DNA from: Plantago major
Lineage: Eukaryota; Streptophyta; Magnoliopsida; Lamiales; Plantaginaceae
Assembly: GCA_026545765.1 (NCBI GenBank)
Contig: CM048844.1
Location: forward strand, 64,851,035 to 64,915,034
Direction of reading: 5' to 3'
DNA length: 64,000 nucleotides
In this document: one piece after another, positions 45,203 through 57,721 of the stretch
Position numbering within the stretch: position 1 is the first letter of the stretch
Layout: each line of letters opens with the position of its first letter
Notes under the pieces: generated by a model
Told to the model about the DNA's origin: nothing
The model's input: the letters and a program-made list of their open reading frames with translations, nothing else
The model's database searches: none
Made by a program: the position numbers and the translations under genes

Positions 45203-47716
45203 TGTTTTTCCATCCTCAAAGACTGACTCATGACCCATTATGAACAAAGTATTTTTAACAATCAATTTGGCATTGTGGACAAATAGTTAACCAAAAAAGT
45301 TAAAAAAGAAAAATACTTCATTTCATCACATAACCTTTTCATTTCAAGGGAATGTTTGGCGGATTACCCTTGTATTAATTGAATAGTCCGACTGCGGTCT
45401 ACTAATAGACCACCACTTATAAACACTGTCGGATCTAGAGAGTCAAGTGGGGTCAACTAACCCCCTGAATCCACATTATATAAATAAATAATACTGAAGA
45501 ATTTACTTATCTTATTTTGTTCTACTGTTTTTTTCTGTGGTATTTAAATGAAATGGTTCGAGTTCGATTCCTGCCGGGGATCATAAGTTCACAACTCTTT
45601 TTGGTTAATTGCTTTTTTTCTACACTTCAAGTTTCATCAACACTTTGGTTTTATTCTTTACATTTCTTGTTCTACTTGTTTAGCTGTATTTCCTTAGTTC
45701 GTTTAAGTCAAGATTCCAAGTAAACAAAAGCGTACTAATCCAATAACAAAGGTACTAAAAGTCTTGATGTCTTCCTTGAAGCTTCAGCTAAGGACCTATA
45801 CGAATACTTTTTTTTTTTGGGGGCTTAGAGCAGTGGCCGATTTCTAAGTGTCATTCCTGGATTAAGACTATCTGATGGAGGCTGAGGACCTTCCTTGTAT
45901 AGGCTCGGATATAAGTGTGTAATAATGGCTTACTTGATTATGGAGATTTGACTCTTATGTATAGTCTTTCATCAAAATGTGCTTATCTCTCTGGATCGCA
46001 CCAAGTGTCCGGTCGAGATTGCGCCACCAATGCTAATTGGGCCACAAGCTCACTAAATGGGTCTGGCCCATATCCTCTTTTGGGCTTACTCGAGGGTATT
46101 ATGGACTTTTCAGGGTTTTGTAAGAATTACAGTTGTTCTATGTCAGAACCCAAGTCTGGGACCCTTGGTCCGAGCCTGTCAGGCCTGTGTGAGCCATTTC
46201 GTGGTCTGGTGGTCTTTAAGAGGCAATGTAATCCGAACCAATGTTCGAACATGACCAAATCCGAACGTTGTGGAGAGAAGAGGAACATCAGAGGACTAGT
46301 AGCTGAGCTACGAGCTAGACTCCGGATCTCCCGTCCGAACCATGTCTCTGTCTAGTTCCCCCTAGTCTTTTCTCACATGTCTTTGAGAGAAGCGGACCTT
46401 CCACCCTGGGTGGGCTCGGAACCACCTTAGATTTTTTAAATTCAGATCTGATCATAGAAAAGATGCTCTTCGAGCAAACCAGCCTATCTTCTGTCTAGGG
46501 ATTAGACAGTGGTTGGAACAAAGACACATTTGTTTGTGAATTCCAAGGTGGCAGACATATATCTACACAGACCAATTAGTAGTTCAAGTCACACACTCCC
46601 ATAATCCATTTTCTCTTCAGAGAATTCCCCCCAACCCCACAATATTTTTTATTTGACATAATTAGTTGGAGGGAAATATCCAAATCCATGTCTTATCTTA
46701 TTATTTTCAATAATCCATACTTATAGCAATAAAATCCTATTATGCCTCCCCTAAGTGAGGTATGTGTAATGAAATTGGCTTAGGTTTTCGAGGATCGAAT
46801 TCCAAAGTATTTTTCTTTTGTCCTTGCCATTTTGGGTATAGTTGTGTTAATACTCACGGATCTGTTCTGGGTTCGCCATGTCATGGTGGACTTGGATGTA
46901 TCTCTAGTTATATTGGTTTAACTTTCAGATAACAACAGAGCAGAACTTTGGGCAATTCACACATGTTTGCAACATGTTAGGGATTTGCATATTTCACTAC
47001 TGGTTCGTGTATGCTTTTCAAAAGTTTATGCAAGGACTTGGCACTGATCCGCCCGACGAGGCTAACTTAGCGACATATCTACTCGCTCGACTGGCTAGTT
47101 CCGATTTTCCGCTAAAAGTAGTTACACCACCCCCAACTCATGCACCACGTAGGACGATGACTACTCGACTAGGGTGTGGGTTTCAGCCCCTGAGTGGCTT
47201 AGCACGCGTATGCACAAAGAACTCTCGTAGGGAACAACTAGCGAAGTTGTCCACCCCTCAAATAATGCGATGTATAATATTTTGCTTTTGTGATAAAGTA
47301 CATAATTTTTTTTGTTTTTTTAAAATGAAAAGCGGAAGACTTAAGACATTGTCGGTGCAGAATGGAAAGACAATTAGTTAGTTGATGAAAGCTGAAAGCA
47401 ACACGATAGACAAGTTGCATTAGTCCACTAGGCGTATGTATTGTATCCAAATATCCTATCCTATTTTTTAAAGGTAACATACATACGTATTTTCCGGTGC
47501 ATTTTGTGGAATAAAGAAGCAGACGTAAATACTAGTGGGATCATCTATATATCTTATTTTGTTTTCTATCATTTCATTTGCTCTCCATTCAATAATTCCG
47601 TTCCTTTCCTCTCAATCAATCTGCTACTTGAAAATATACCATTCTTCTCACTGTGAATTGCCATTTCCATTTCGATATTCCCTCCCTCCAAATTGAGGGA
47701 AGAAGACAAAGAATCA
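45203..47716. other. Intergenic DNA upstream of the kinase gene
   Basis: No supported gene. Open frames at 45915-46355 and 46974-47381 have no family motif. A pol III B-box-like GGTTCGAGTTCGATTCC occurs at 45555-45571 without other SINE features. Confidence 0.55.
47546..47556 (+). promoter_or_regulatory. Possible TATA box of the kinase gene
   Basis: CTATATATCTT about 165 bp upstream of the chosen ATG, followed by a pyrimidine-rich leader. Position and composition only. Confidence 0.35.
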
Positions 47717-49314
47717 ATGGACATCGCTGCCCAATTGAAGCGGGGGATCTCCCGCCAATTCTCAACCGGATCTCTCCGTAGAAGCGGCAAATACAGTTTC
47801 CGGCGGCAAAATTCACTGGACCCTAGACGGAACAATTTCCGATTTAGCTTCGGTCGGCAGTCGTCTCTGGACCCCATACGGCGGAGCCCCTTGGTGGAGG
47901 AAGGGTCGGGAGGTGGAGAAGAGGAGCTGACGGTGCCGGAGAATCTGGACGCGACGATGCAATTGCTGTTCATGGCATGCCAAGGGGATGCCAAAGGAGT
48001 GCAGGAGTTGCTAGATGAAGGTGGAATTGATGTCAATAGTATCGATTTGGATGGGAGAACGGCCTTGCATATTGCTGCTTGTGAGGGTAATGTTGATGTC
48101 GTCTTGCTTCTCTTGAGCCGTAAGGCCAATATTGATGCTCGCGATCGATGGGGCAGCACGGTAACTAATTTGCTTCTCCATTACATTTTCATTACTTCTC
48201 TTATTTCGGCTTTTGAGTGTCCATTTCGTTTTACATTTTTACAATATACAGAATATTTTATTCAATAAGCTTGCTATATTTGGATTCTATCAAGTTTACA
48301 ATCATGAATTTCTCAACACATAGGCGGCTATGTTTGGTAATACTAGTTAGTGGATAAGATGTACCTCAAATTAATACCTCATATCATACATGATTGGAAC
48401 ACATGGGCGGCTATGTTTACTAATACTAACTAGTGTATAAGATGTACCTGAAATTGATACCTCATATGATACATGATTGGATGATAGGACTTGTTTAGTA
48501 TAGATGGCTGATATTTTGTTTTGAACGTATTTATGTTGGTCAAACAATCAAATGAGTTGAAATCGCCTGATAACGTGACCAAACACAACATTAATGATAA
48601 AAATGTGTATGTTACTTAACAATCGTATTGCTGTTCTTTTGAAGTTGGGATATGAAGGATGCATCTTTCAGGAAGCATTAATTGGCATTCAACCTCAAAC
48701 CAAGAAATTATATCAAGCAAATGATCTCTTTCTTTCTATTAAAGATTCTGTTTCGCAAAATATAGGATGCAATAATGGTCCCAAGGCTGTTTATGGAAAC
48801 AAAGTAGTAGAGAGAAGAGGAAAATAATACCTGTTGTGAAGAAATATATTTTATATTGTTGGAAGGCAAATATGTTAGCTGTAAGGCTCTGTTCTCTTCG
48901 TATGAACTGAACAGAACTGAACTGAATGGAACTGATCTGAACTGAATTGTAGTATAAAAAATAACTAAGCGGAACTGAACTGAACTGAAATGAATGAGTT
49001 TTCAGATGAAGAGAACAGAGCCTAAGTCTGTAACCATCTCTGACATATATGATTATTTTGAGCTCGATGGTGAGGATTTGATGAAACAAACATTTTTTTT
49101 TGTTTTTTTTGCAAACAAAAATGACTAAATGCTCGTTTGTACAGTTCTGGCACCCTTTTCATGCCTCTTCCCACAGTGTGTAATTATACCAATGAACTTT
49201 CTATAAAAGTTTCGGATCATGAGTTTCCCATCATGTAACGATTACTATAAGAGAATTGGTGTGAATTGATTTCACATTCAAGCAAGAATCAAATATTAAA
49301 TCGTATATTCTCCT

Positions 49315-49412
<98 letters not shown>

Positions 49413-49727
49413 TCGTCAAATCACCCCATTCCCTAGTCTGATAGTTTTAGTCTTTTTCACAAGAACTGATTAAATTGGGCAAAAATAAAGACATTCTTGT
49501 TCTACATGTCAATTCCCTCAATCCCCAAAAGCCTGAAATTTTGAAATAGTTTATAGAGTACATAGTTAAACACATAGTTGCTTCTGTACGAATGGTTTGG
49601 TACATACATTACTTAAGCGTATTCTTTTGATTCTTTATACACAGGGTCGAATTCCATCATGAACAATGAAGTTTCCTTTTCCTTACCATTGTTTTCTCTT
49701 GTACGCCATCTCTTTGAATTTTCATGC

Positions 49728-49809
<82 letters not shown>

Positions 49810-50136
49810 TATTCTAAAAGAGAACTACCTTACTACCCAAAGGTAGTTGTTACACCAATCAATTTAATTTTGACCAATTGATTAATTTTGACTTCAAATT
49901 TCACCTATAAAAATAAAGCTAAAAAGGAAAAAGAAAAAAAAGAAGGGAGTTTGCACATCATCTCCCACTACTTTCACCATTATAATCACAAAAAATTATT
50001 TTTATTAATTACTCATATAATTAACATATATTATGATTGAATTTTTAATTAACTAAGTATAAGTTTAAATATATATTATAATGTTTATGTCATGCATATT
50101 TATATTTTAATATGAGACTCATTTATTTGGCACGTG

Positions 50137-50184
<48 letters not shown>

Positions 50185-50265
50185 CTTTACATTTAAAATA
50201 TTTCCTTTTATAAAAAAACCAAAGAATCAAACAATGGTACAATCTACTTTTTATTTATGTATTAC

Positions 50266-50329
<64 letters not shown>

Positions 50330-53300
50330 TATAATATTTCCTAATATAAAATAATGTTAATTATATTTTTATTAATCAATCTTAAATTTGTTCTGTCCAA
50401 GGTTTGTTTATTATAGACTAATGTCATATTAAAACTTGACCTGGCTGAAATTCCTCCTGGATTCGCCGCTGACTATAAGGTGTGTATTGGTATTTGGGCT
50501 TGTAGCAATAGGAGATTCAGCATTTCAATGTACTGTTTCCTTATTACATACGAGGCTGTTGACATTTGATGCGGGATGGGATTATATGAAATTTACTTTT
50601 TACACTTTCTTAGTACTTCGTATTTAGCTTCTTGAAAAACGTTGAGTTCTATTATAATATTTTGAAAGATTCCTTGATAATGCCAGGCTGCTGCTGATGC
50701 CAAATACTATGGTAACAATGAAGTTTATAATATATTGAAGGCTCGTGGAGCTAAAGTTCCTGTAAGTGCAACATGTTATACCTTTTAGAAAAACCTATGG
50801 CCTCTTTGCTGGACACTTATTGTGGTGTATGTTGTATTCCTAGAAAACCAGAAAGACACCAATGGCAGTTGCAAATCCTCGTGAAGTTCCAGAGTATGAG
50901 CTTAATCCCTTAGACATTCAAATTCGAAGAAGTGATGGCATCGCCAAGGTTATTCTATTTCCTGCAGCTTCTACACTGAATTTTCTCTCCAACGAAATGT
51001 TTAATGCAGTGTCTAATTTGTTTGCATGAAACTTATGCTTTCGATAAGTTAACGTTTCATAATATCTCAGTTTTTGCTCTTTCCACATTTGTATAATATT
51101 TAATTAGGTCGGACATGTGCTTTAACATTTCCATTTTCTGGAAGCCTCTAATTTAGTGGAAGAAAGCATCACTTATCACATGATTTTGTAATGTTAATTT
51201 CACATCTAGCTTCGATTTTTAAGAAATTTACACCGTCTCTCGTACAGGGATCATATCAAGTTGCTAAATGGAATGGGACAAAAGTTTCAGTGAAGATACT
51301 TGACAAAGATAGCTATGCAGACCCAGAATGCATGTATGTATGCCGTTTCCTGTCTCTCAGTTATGTTAAGTGTTCTGTCAACATTTTATGCCAACCAATA
51401 AAGCTACTATCGAGTTTCCAAAGTATGTTGATAAGCTTGCAACTATTATTATGGTAAGGAACAAAACAATTTCTACCTTTTGTTTTTGGCTTTTGCTCAA
51501 AATATTGAATCCAAATGTAAGTACATCATGACAGCGTATACCCCAATGATCTCAAGATCAGTAAACCAGTGTAGTCTAAACCACAAACTCAAAGCTGAAC
51601 AAAAATTTCTGAACTCTGGCTCAAGTCCATGACCCAGACTACTTTTTAACATTCAATACTCAGCAGCTATCCACAAACAACAGGCCCAAAATGACTCCTG
51701 ACAAGGTACGTTATCTAACATGCAATTAAAAAAGGGCTGAATCTTGGCAAGCTGCTACTGTGGCTCTGGCATGACCACACTTCCCACGCTGGTCCAGTAT
51801 CATATGCCCAGTGAGAGATAAATACTTTGGGCTTCAAACAAAAACAGGCCAAAAGAAAGCCCAAGAAGCAAGATTCATACCTAACACCAGCAATGGAACT
51901 TAAGAACCTTTTCCCAGAACTTCGAATACCTGTACACAGAAATCAAGCAAGAAACTCCCACAAACACATTAGCTGTCTCTGTAGTATCTCAGATAATAAT
52001 ACGCCACAGATCCAACACTTTCTCTTAGTTACAACCGAGTATTAGCTCTACTCCTTTTTCAATCTTCTCGACTGATAGAACTCGTTATATGTTAGCAGCT
52101 TTTAGCCTTTCACTACCATATTCTACATTTCTAAACTAATATAGTGTCTTCTTAATGGATGTGCTTTAATATTTCCTTTATGTGCTTCTCAATAATCATT
52201 GAGTTCAATTGCTTATTGTAAGTATTGGACATGCACAGTAGATACTGTCACTTCATTATGATACCACACTAGGCCCTATTCAGATGTTAAATGATTCACC
52301 ATCTTCAGTAATTCAAGCTCTTATTGACCGAAGCCAGACCAGTAACACCTTTCTCTAAATCCTCTCTCCCTCACCACTCTTATGTTACCATACAAAATAG
52401 CTATGGTGGTGATCAAGTAATATAGGTTCTCTATTGTCGATGATGCATTTATATTTTGCCAAAAAATAAAAAATAATTCATTTCATTACAAGTTTTTGTG
52501 TTATCACTTGTGGATAACTATTTTATTAGAATAACACTCTGTATAATAAGTTGATTCTGATATTGATTTATTAATATTTAATACTATTAGCTAACTCAAT
52601 ATGCAACTGCAGAAATTCTTTCAGGCAGGAATTAACCCTGTTAGAGAAGGTCCGGCATCCTAATTTAGTGCAATTTATTGGTGCCGTCACTCAGAATGTA
52701 CCTATGATGATTGTTTTGGAGTATCATTCAAGAGTACGATCTTATCTTTGAATTCCTTTTGAGAGTTGAAATTGGATGGTCCGAAATTATATTTGTCTCC
52801 ATTTGATAGTCTCATTCCCGTGTTGGTGAAGATATAGACAAATTTTGTGATTGACTCGTCGTATAGTTAATATAAGTTTTTTGTTGTGGGTTTTCAGGGA
52901 GACCTAGCAAGTTACCTTCAACAAAGAGGACGCTTGTCGCCATCTAAAGCACTTAGATTCGCACTTGAAATCGCAAGGTATACACAATATATATGAATTA
53001 CATGCAGTAAGACTTCTTATCAAATTTATTTAATTCTTTAATCTCCACATATTCCCAATTTTTCTAGTCTGATGCCTATGCTGCGTGATACACTTATCTG
53101 CATTATTCTTCTGTGCTGAATGTGACCAATCTTACGTCTATTGCTTCTTTTATTTTTTCCTTCTCTTTTATTTTTTTCTGTGCTATATATGTTCCGTTTT
53201 CATTATTCTTCTTATGCCTATATAAATTGTATATTCTGGCAGGGGCATGAATTATCTTCACGAATGCAAGCCTGAGCCAGTCATCCATTGTGATTTAAAG

Positions 53301-55753
53301 CCAAAGTAAGGCAACTTAATGCTTAAGTTTATTGGATAAATTGCGTAATATTTTCATTTAATACATGTTTTTTGTCGAATGGACCCTTTTTAATATTTGC
53401 AATTTTGGTAAGGTGCCAGAAATATTTTGCTGGACTTTGGAGGCCAGTTGAAGGTCGCAGCTTTTGGTGTCATTAGGTTATCAAAGATCTCACCTGATAA
53501 AGCAAAGCTGGTGCAGCCTGAGTCCGTAGATCGTTCAAGTGAGTTCTCTTGTATAAATATTTGGAAAAACTCATTTTAGTTAACCATTTCGTGCTCCAGT
53601 CTGATGGGTTTTGTCCTGATTATTATACTTGAATTTTAGCTTAAATGTTCTGCTAAAGAGAAAATTTTCCTGCATAAACTAATACTACCTCCATATTCTT
53701 ACAAACTTTCACTTCACTATCCACCGGTCAACCATAGTCACTTTTGACCACGAATTACTCTTTAAATATAATGATTTAATACATAATAAATTATATCATG
53801 AAATAGTATAGTTTAAAATTTTGTTATATAATTTTGTTAAAAAAAATTACCAATTATTTTATGAGTAATTCACGGTCAAAATTGATTACGGTTGACCGAA
53901 AAAAGTCAAAGTCGAAGCCTGTAAGAAAATGGAGGGATTATATCTCAATAACTTCCGATAATTTTGCTTGCAGGCATCTACTTAGCGCCTGAAATCTATA
54001 AAGATGAAATTTTTGACAAAAAGGTGGATGTCCACTCCTTCGGCATTATGCTCTATGAGGTATACTATGTTTTCTTGCTTATTGATGATCTTTCAGCTTA
54101 CTGATTTTACATACCTTGACCATATGCCAAAGTGGTTCGATGCTAACATGACTATCTAAGATTTGTGTTCTGGTAGAGTGGTCACTGATATTTTTATGAT
54201 TTGTGTCAAATAAAGCCATTTGTAGTATCTCAGAATGATGGTTTATTAGTTTACTGTAGATTCCTTTTTTCTTTCCTTCCTCTGAAGTATTTTTATTATC
54301 GAAGTTGGGTACTTCGCTTGTTTTTGTGTGTGTGTGTGTGTGTGTGTGTATGACATTTATGCATCTGACCGTCTGACTGAAGAATTCATTTTGGAAATTT
54401 GGATTTGGCCTCTCGATGAGTACTGTCCTTAAAAATTTATTTGATTTCTATTGGGCAACTGATTAATATTTCTGAGCTTTCATTTTATTTTTTTATATAT
54501 TTAGATGTTGGAAGGTGCTCCTGCATTTTCATCCAAATCTCCTGATGAAGCTACTAAATTAATTTGCGTAGAAGAAAAGAGACCGCAGTTTAAGTCCAAA
54601 TACAAATCTTTTCCTCCAGATATAAAAGAGTGAGTCTTTTCTCTCTGAACCAAAGTTAACATTCTATGATTTCAACGAAGCTTTACTTACAGTTCTTATC
54701 ATCTAGTTGTCTGATGCTCATGTTCTTTATTGAACTTGCACAACGGTGAACTCAATAAGTTAAGATCTTATTCTGCTGCCTTTCCTAGTTGATGTCTTTG
54801 TTATCATTTATATGTTATCTGCATAAGATGGACTTTCCTTTCTCAACTATAATTCTTGCACATGAGATACTACATGACATGTTCCAATGTTGTTGGAAAA
54901 AAGGATGCGGGTTTGTTTTTGCTGTCATTAGTGAACAGTAATATCTATGAGGATTGCTGATATGATCTTAAATTCACGAAACAATACTAATTATCGGTAC
55001 AATTCTTATTCCCACATACAATTTACCTGCAACATACTCGATAGAGAGGCAATCGATAGGTATATCACCTTTAAATTGCAGATGCCTAGGTTTCTAAACA
55101 TTGATGCACCCATGGTCCTTGTCTTAACCTTGTACCTTGTCATTCTATATCTTACCTGCAAAAGAAAAAATTAAACTATTAGAATAGAACACAATGTAAG
55201 GGTTTTGCCGTGCAGCCAATTTTTGCCTGCTCGGCCAAATTTGTGAGTCCACCTTGCTTTTGATCTTTTGATTAATTTTGTCCAGCCTACTGAGTTCTAT
55301 ATGAATGGCTTGATTCTTGTCTATTTGTCAAGTTGATATCTCGAAACTTTAAATACAGAGTGAATTTTGTTGTTTTTTCCTACTGTATTCATTTCTTTTG
55401 TGTTTTATCTTTGTCAATATGTTAATTAATTATTAATTTATCTTTAATTATTATGTAAATTGTAGAGCTTCTTCCTAATTATACCTACATCATGTTCTAG
55501 GTTGATCGAGGAGTGCTGGAATCAAGATTGTGCTATAAGGCCATCTTTCACTGAGATCATTGTTCGATTAGATAAAATTGTTATGAACTGTTCTAAACAG
55601 GGTTCGTGGAAAGATACTTTCAAGCTTCCTTGGTACAGAAAAGATTTCTCGTACTCTCCTCCCATTCTTGATTTACTGTTTGCAATTACTCACAGCTATG
55701 CTCGACTTTTGCAACAATACGAGAAGGTTATTTCATGCCAGAATTTAGTGTAA
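47717..55753 (+). CDS. Ankyrin-repeat Raf-like kinase, plant integrin-linked kinase (ILK) group, 11 exons
   Basis: Exons: 47717-48160, 50687-50761, 50844-50948, 51248-51333, 52613-52733, 52898-52977, 53243-53305, 53420-53538, 53974-54059, 54505-54629, 55501-55753. They total 1557 nt and 518 residues with no stop. The start MDIAAQLKRGISRQFSTGSL is the family N-terminus; an upstream in-frame Met (47693) is less likely. Ankyrin repeats (about 77-173) include DLDGRTALHIAACEGNVDVV. The kinase domain (about 209-465) has Lys224 in VSVKILDKD, HCDLKPKN (Asp321, Asn326) in place of HRD, AFG (339-341) in place of DFG, and LAPE; the Gly loop is degenerate. The group acts in stress, nutrient and membrane-linked signalling; some members are active despite altered motifs. 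Residues after about 480 (RKDFSYSPPILDLLFAITHS on) extend past the usual end. Confidence 0.92.
48885..49022. mobile_element. Tourist/PIF-Harbinger-like MITE, TSD TAA
   Basis: 138 bp with 15-bp perfect inverted ends GGCTCTGTTCTCTTC / GAAGAGAACAGAGCC, flanked by TAA on both sides (48882-48884, 49023-49025). The interior repeats CTGAACTGAA. Confidence 0.88.
49315..49409. repeat. (A)n followed by (AT)n microsatellite
   Basis: About 30 A then about 31 AT units in intron 1 of the kinase gene. Confidence 0.95.
49733..49808. repeat. (AT)n microsatellite
   Basis: About 37 TA/AT units in intron 1 of the kinase gene. Confidence 0.95.
50143..50332. repeat. (AT)n, (CT)n and (AC)n microsatellites
   Basis: (AT)n at about 50143-50183, (CT)n at about 50269-50305 running directly into (CA)n at about 50306-50330. 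Confidence 0.93.
51334..52612 (+). other. Intron 4 of the kinase gene
   Basis: 1.28 kb between AT|GTATGT and CTGCAG|A. No gene or clear transposon ends are seen; an unrelated open frame at 51827-52045 has no family motif. Confidence 0.7.
53685..53938. mobile_element. Stowaway-like MITE in kinase intron 8
   Basis: Starts CTACCTCCATATTCTTACA and ends TGTAAGAAAATGGAGGGAT, imperfect inverted ends of the CTCCCTCC type, with TA on both sides (53683-53684, 53939-53940). It also has paired GGTCAACC / GGTTGACC inner segments. Confidence 0.75.
54322..54348. repeat. (TG)n microsatellite
   Basis: About 13 TG units in kinase intron 9. Confidence 0.9.
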
Positions 55754-57365
55754 CTGAGGATCCATGGTTTCCACATGCACATAACATGGAAATCTTATGG
55801 TTCCTCAAGAACTTAACAGCAAATCTTTTCAGTTGCAAGACAACACTTTGACTTTCAAAGGGGTTAATACATACACATCAACGACTATCCTGCGTGCTTA
55901 AGAAACATTACAGGAATACATGGGTTTTGTATATGAGTGCTATTTTGTTGCAAGGAGGAGCTTATCTTACCTCCATAATGTACATCATGTGGTTAGGGTT
56001 TCTATAGGTTATTTATTTAGGATAGGTTGCTTACTGGTAGACTGTGATGTTATCTGTTCTTTGTAAGATGAGTCCTTTCTTATAAACTTGAGTCAGTTCC
56101 TGTAATTAGACACTAAACATTTTGTTCATAGTTTCCATTGTGTGCATTCTAATGGATGATTATTTCCCATTTTTGCAGGAAATAGAAGGCCACCCAAGCT
56201 ATTGAGCTGATATATTCATGGAGCTTCATTATATGTGCTTGTAAATAAACAATAATGGTGGCATAATGAGGCTGATGGTCCAAATAATGCAAATGGAGAG
56301 ATCTGTTGATCAGCCACTGGAAGCAGCATGTTGTATACTACGGTAATTATCTGAATTGGAGAATAAACTTTTTGAGGATAAGTGTATACTAATGGACATA
56401 TTGAGCTGCCAGCACTCTGTTGTACTTGTACCTGCACAGATTCTTTGCTGCAGCTCTGGAGTATGAAGAATTGAAGGTATATGTCATTGTGCAACCCTGG
56501 GTGGCCGATTTATGTCTGTAACGTGCCAATGTCATTCTCTGTAACCCTGAGTAAACTTTTTTTTTTTATTTTGTTGTTTTCCAATTTTTGCATGAAATTT
56601 AACAAGGAAATTTTGCTTGCATCGCCTCATTTTTTAAAGCAAACAGAAAAAGAAAACCATGGCGCACATTCCTTTTACATAATCTTAGGGGTCAAGTTCT
56701 TTGAAGTTTTAACCTCTCTTGTTGGACTTGCCCTACTCCGTTTTTAATGCTAAATGTGCTATAATTAGTGTAATGCGAATTGATTGAACTGACAATGCTC
56801 TAATCAGAATTCAGAACACGTTGATTACTTGATTAGGCTCTATGTTTCTGAAATTACACATGTTCCGCGTATATTGTAGGGAAACTCATTTGACATGGCA
56901 CGTCAGAAATTAGTAAATTGTTATTTGAGGGTGAAATCGTGAATCTTTTTTTTGCAGAATGTACATATTTGATTTGATTTTGGTTTTAGCCACAAACCCA
57001 AACTTTTAGCATAATGTGAGTTATTTATACAAATCTCCTCTAGATGATTGTATTAGACCAGACAAAACTTATTAGATCCAAGATGACCGATTTCAAATAT
57101 GAATTTGACCCGAATACGAAGGTCAACAACCATCTGAATGAGACCATATCGCAAATCACCCGGTTAAATTTGTCCAAAATCGTTCAATCTGAAATGACCT
57201 GAATACTCCGGATTAGTTTTCCGATCTAGAATTGTTCATATCTGAATGAGACCATATTGCAAATCACCCATACACTCTCACAAAACCCATACCATTCAAC
57301 CTACAAAAACCCTAGTGAGAGTACCCCCTCTCTCTCACCATTGAAGCCCTAACCAAGTCCACCGA
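55754..57365. other. 3' flank of the kinase gene and intergenic DNA
   Basis: The first several hundred bases are probably 3' UTR. Around 57133-57160 and 57240-57269 a CTGAATGAGACCATATTGCA-like segment is repeated directly. No gene is seen. Confidence 0.6.
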
Positions 57366-57545
57366 TGTCACCACCTCCGTCGCCGTCGCCGTGCTGCCAC
57401 CGCAGATCATCGGCGTTTGTGTCGCCATCGAGTCTTTTCTCCGGAGTCACTCTCCTGACCAGCACCCCTGGTTCTTCTCCATTACATTTATCGTTTTGAT
57501 TTCCCGAGTTTTCAGCTTCGATGACTTGTCTATGCCGGCAGCTTC

Positions 57546-57659
57546 GATGAGTATCCGATTTTGTACGAAGCTGATCGTCTTCCGCTGCCTATTGTTGCCG
57601 ATCTCAACGGCGATGGCAGAAAAGAGGTTCTCGTTACTACGCACGATGCCAAAATCCAG
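57546..57659 (+). pseudogene. FG-GAP repeat protein, exon 1 remnant
   Basis: The frame reads DEYPILYEADRLPLPIVADL then NGDGRKEVLVTTHDAKIQ, ending at a CAG|GTATGG donor. It matches the first FG-GAP block of a plant FG-GAP repeat protein (like Arabidopsis At3g51050 as I remember it) that sits in the secretory pathway. Upstream the frame hits TGA at 57522, and a CAGCTTCGATGA duplication (57513 and 57540) disturbs the signal-anchor part. A hydrophobic HPWFFSITFIVLISRVFSF in another frame may be that anchor. No later exon is found before 60275, so it is a truncated gene. Confidence 0.65.
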
Positions 57660-57721
57660 GTATGGGTGATTTATCTTAATTTTTCTGCATTTTGTTTTCT
57701 TCTCATGGAATCCAGTGAAAC

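Larger units (their letters stand above)
48161..50686 (+). other. Long first intron of the kinase gene
   Basis: 2.5 kb from CACG|GTAACT to TGCCAG|GCT. It holds an 83-bp direct repeat (GGCGGCTATG at 48323 and 48406), a Tourist-like MITE and several microsatellites. No other gene is seen. Confidence 0.85.

Noticed and set aside
45550..45600. tRNA gene or SINE at a B-box-like sequence
   Set aside because: Only the B-box resemblance is present; no A-box, acceptor stem, tail or target duplication.
45915..46355. 146-residue open frame as a gene
   Set aside because: No family motif, no splice context and composition like surrounding noncoding DNA.
46974..47381. 135-residue open frame as a gene
   Set aside because: No recognised motif; the Pro/Arg-rich middle looks like chance in a GC-richer patch.
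57391..57669. 92-residue open frame over the FG-GAP exon
   Set aside because: The conserved FG-GAP reading is in another frame of the same bases, so this frame is a shadow.
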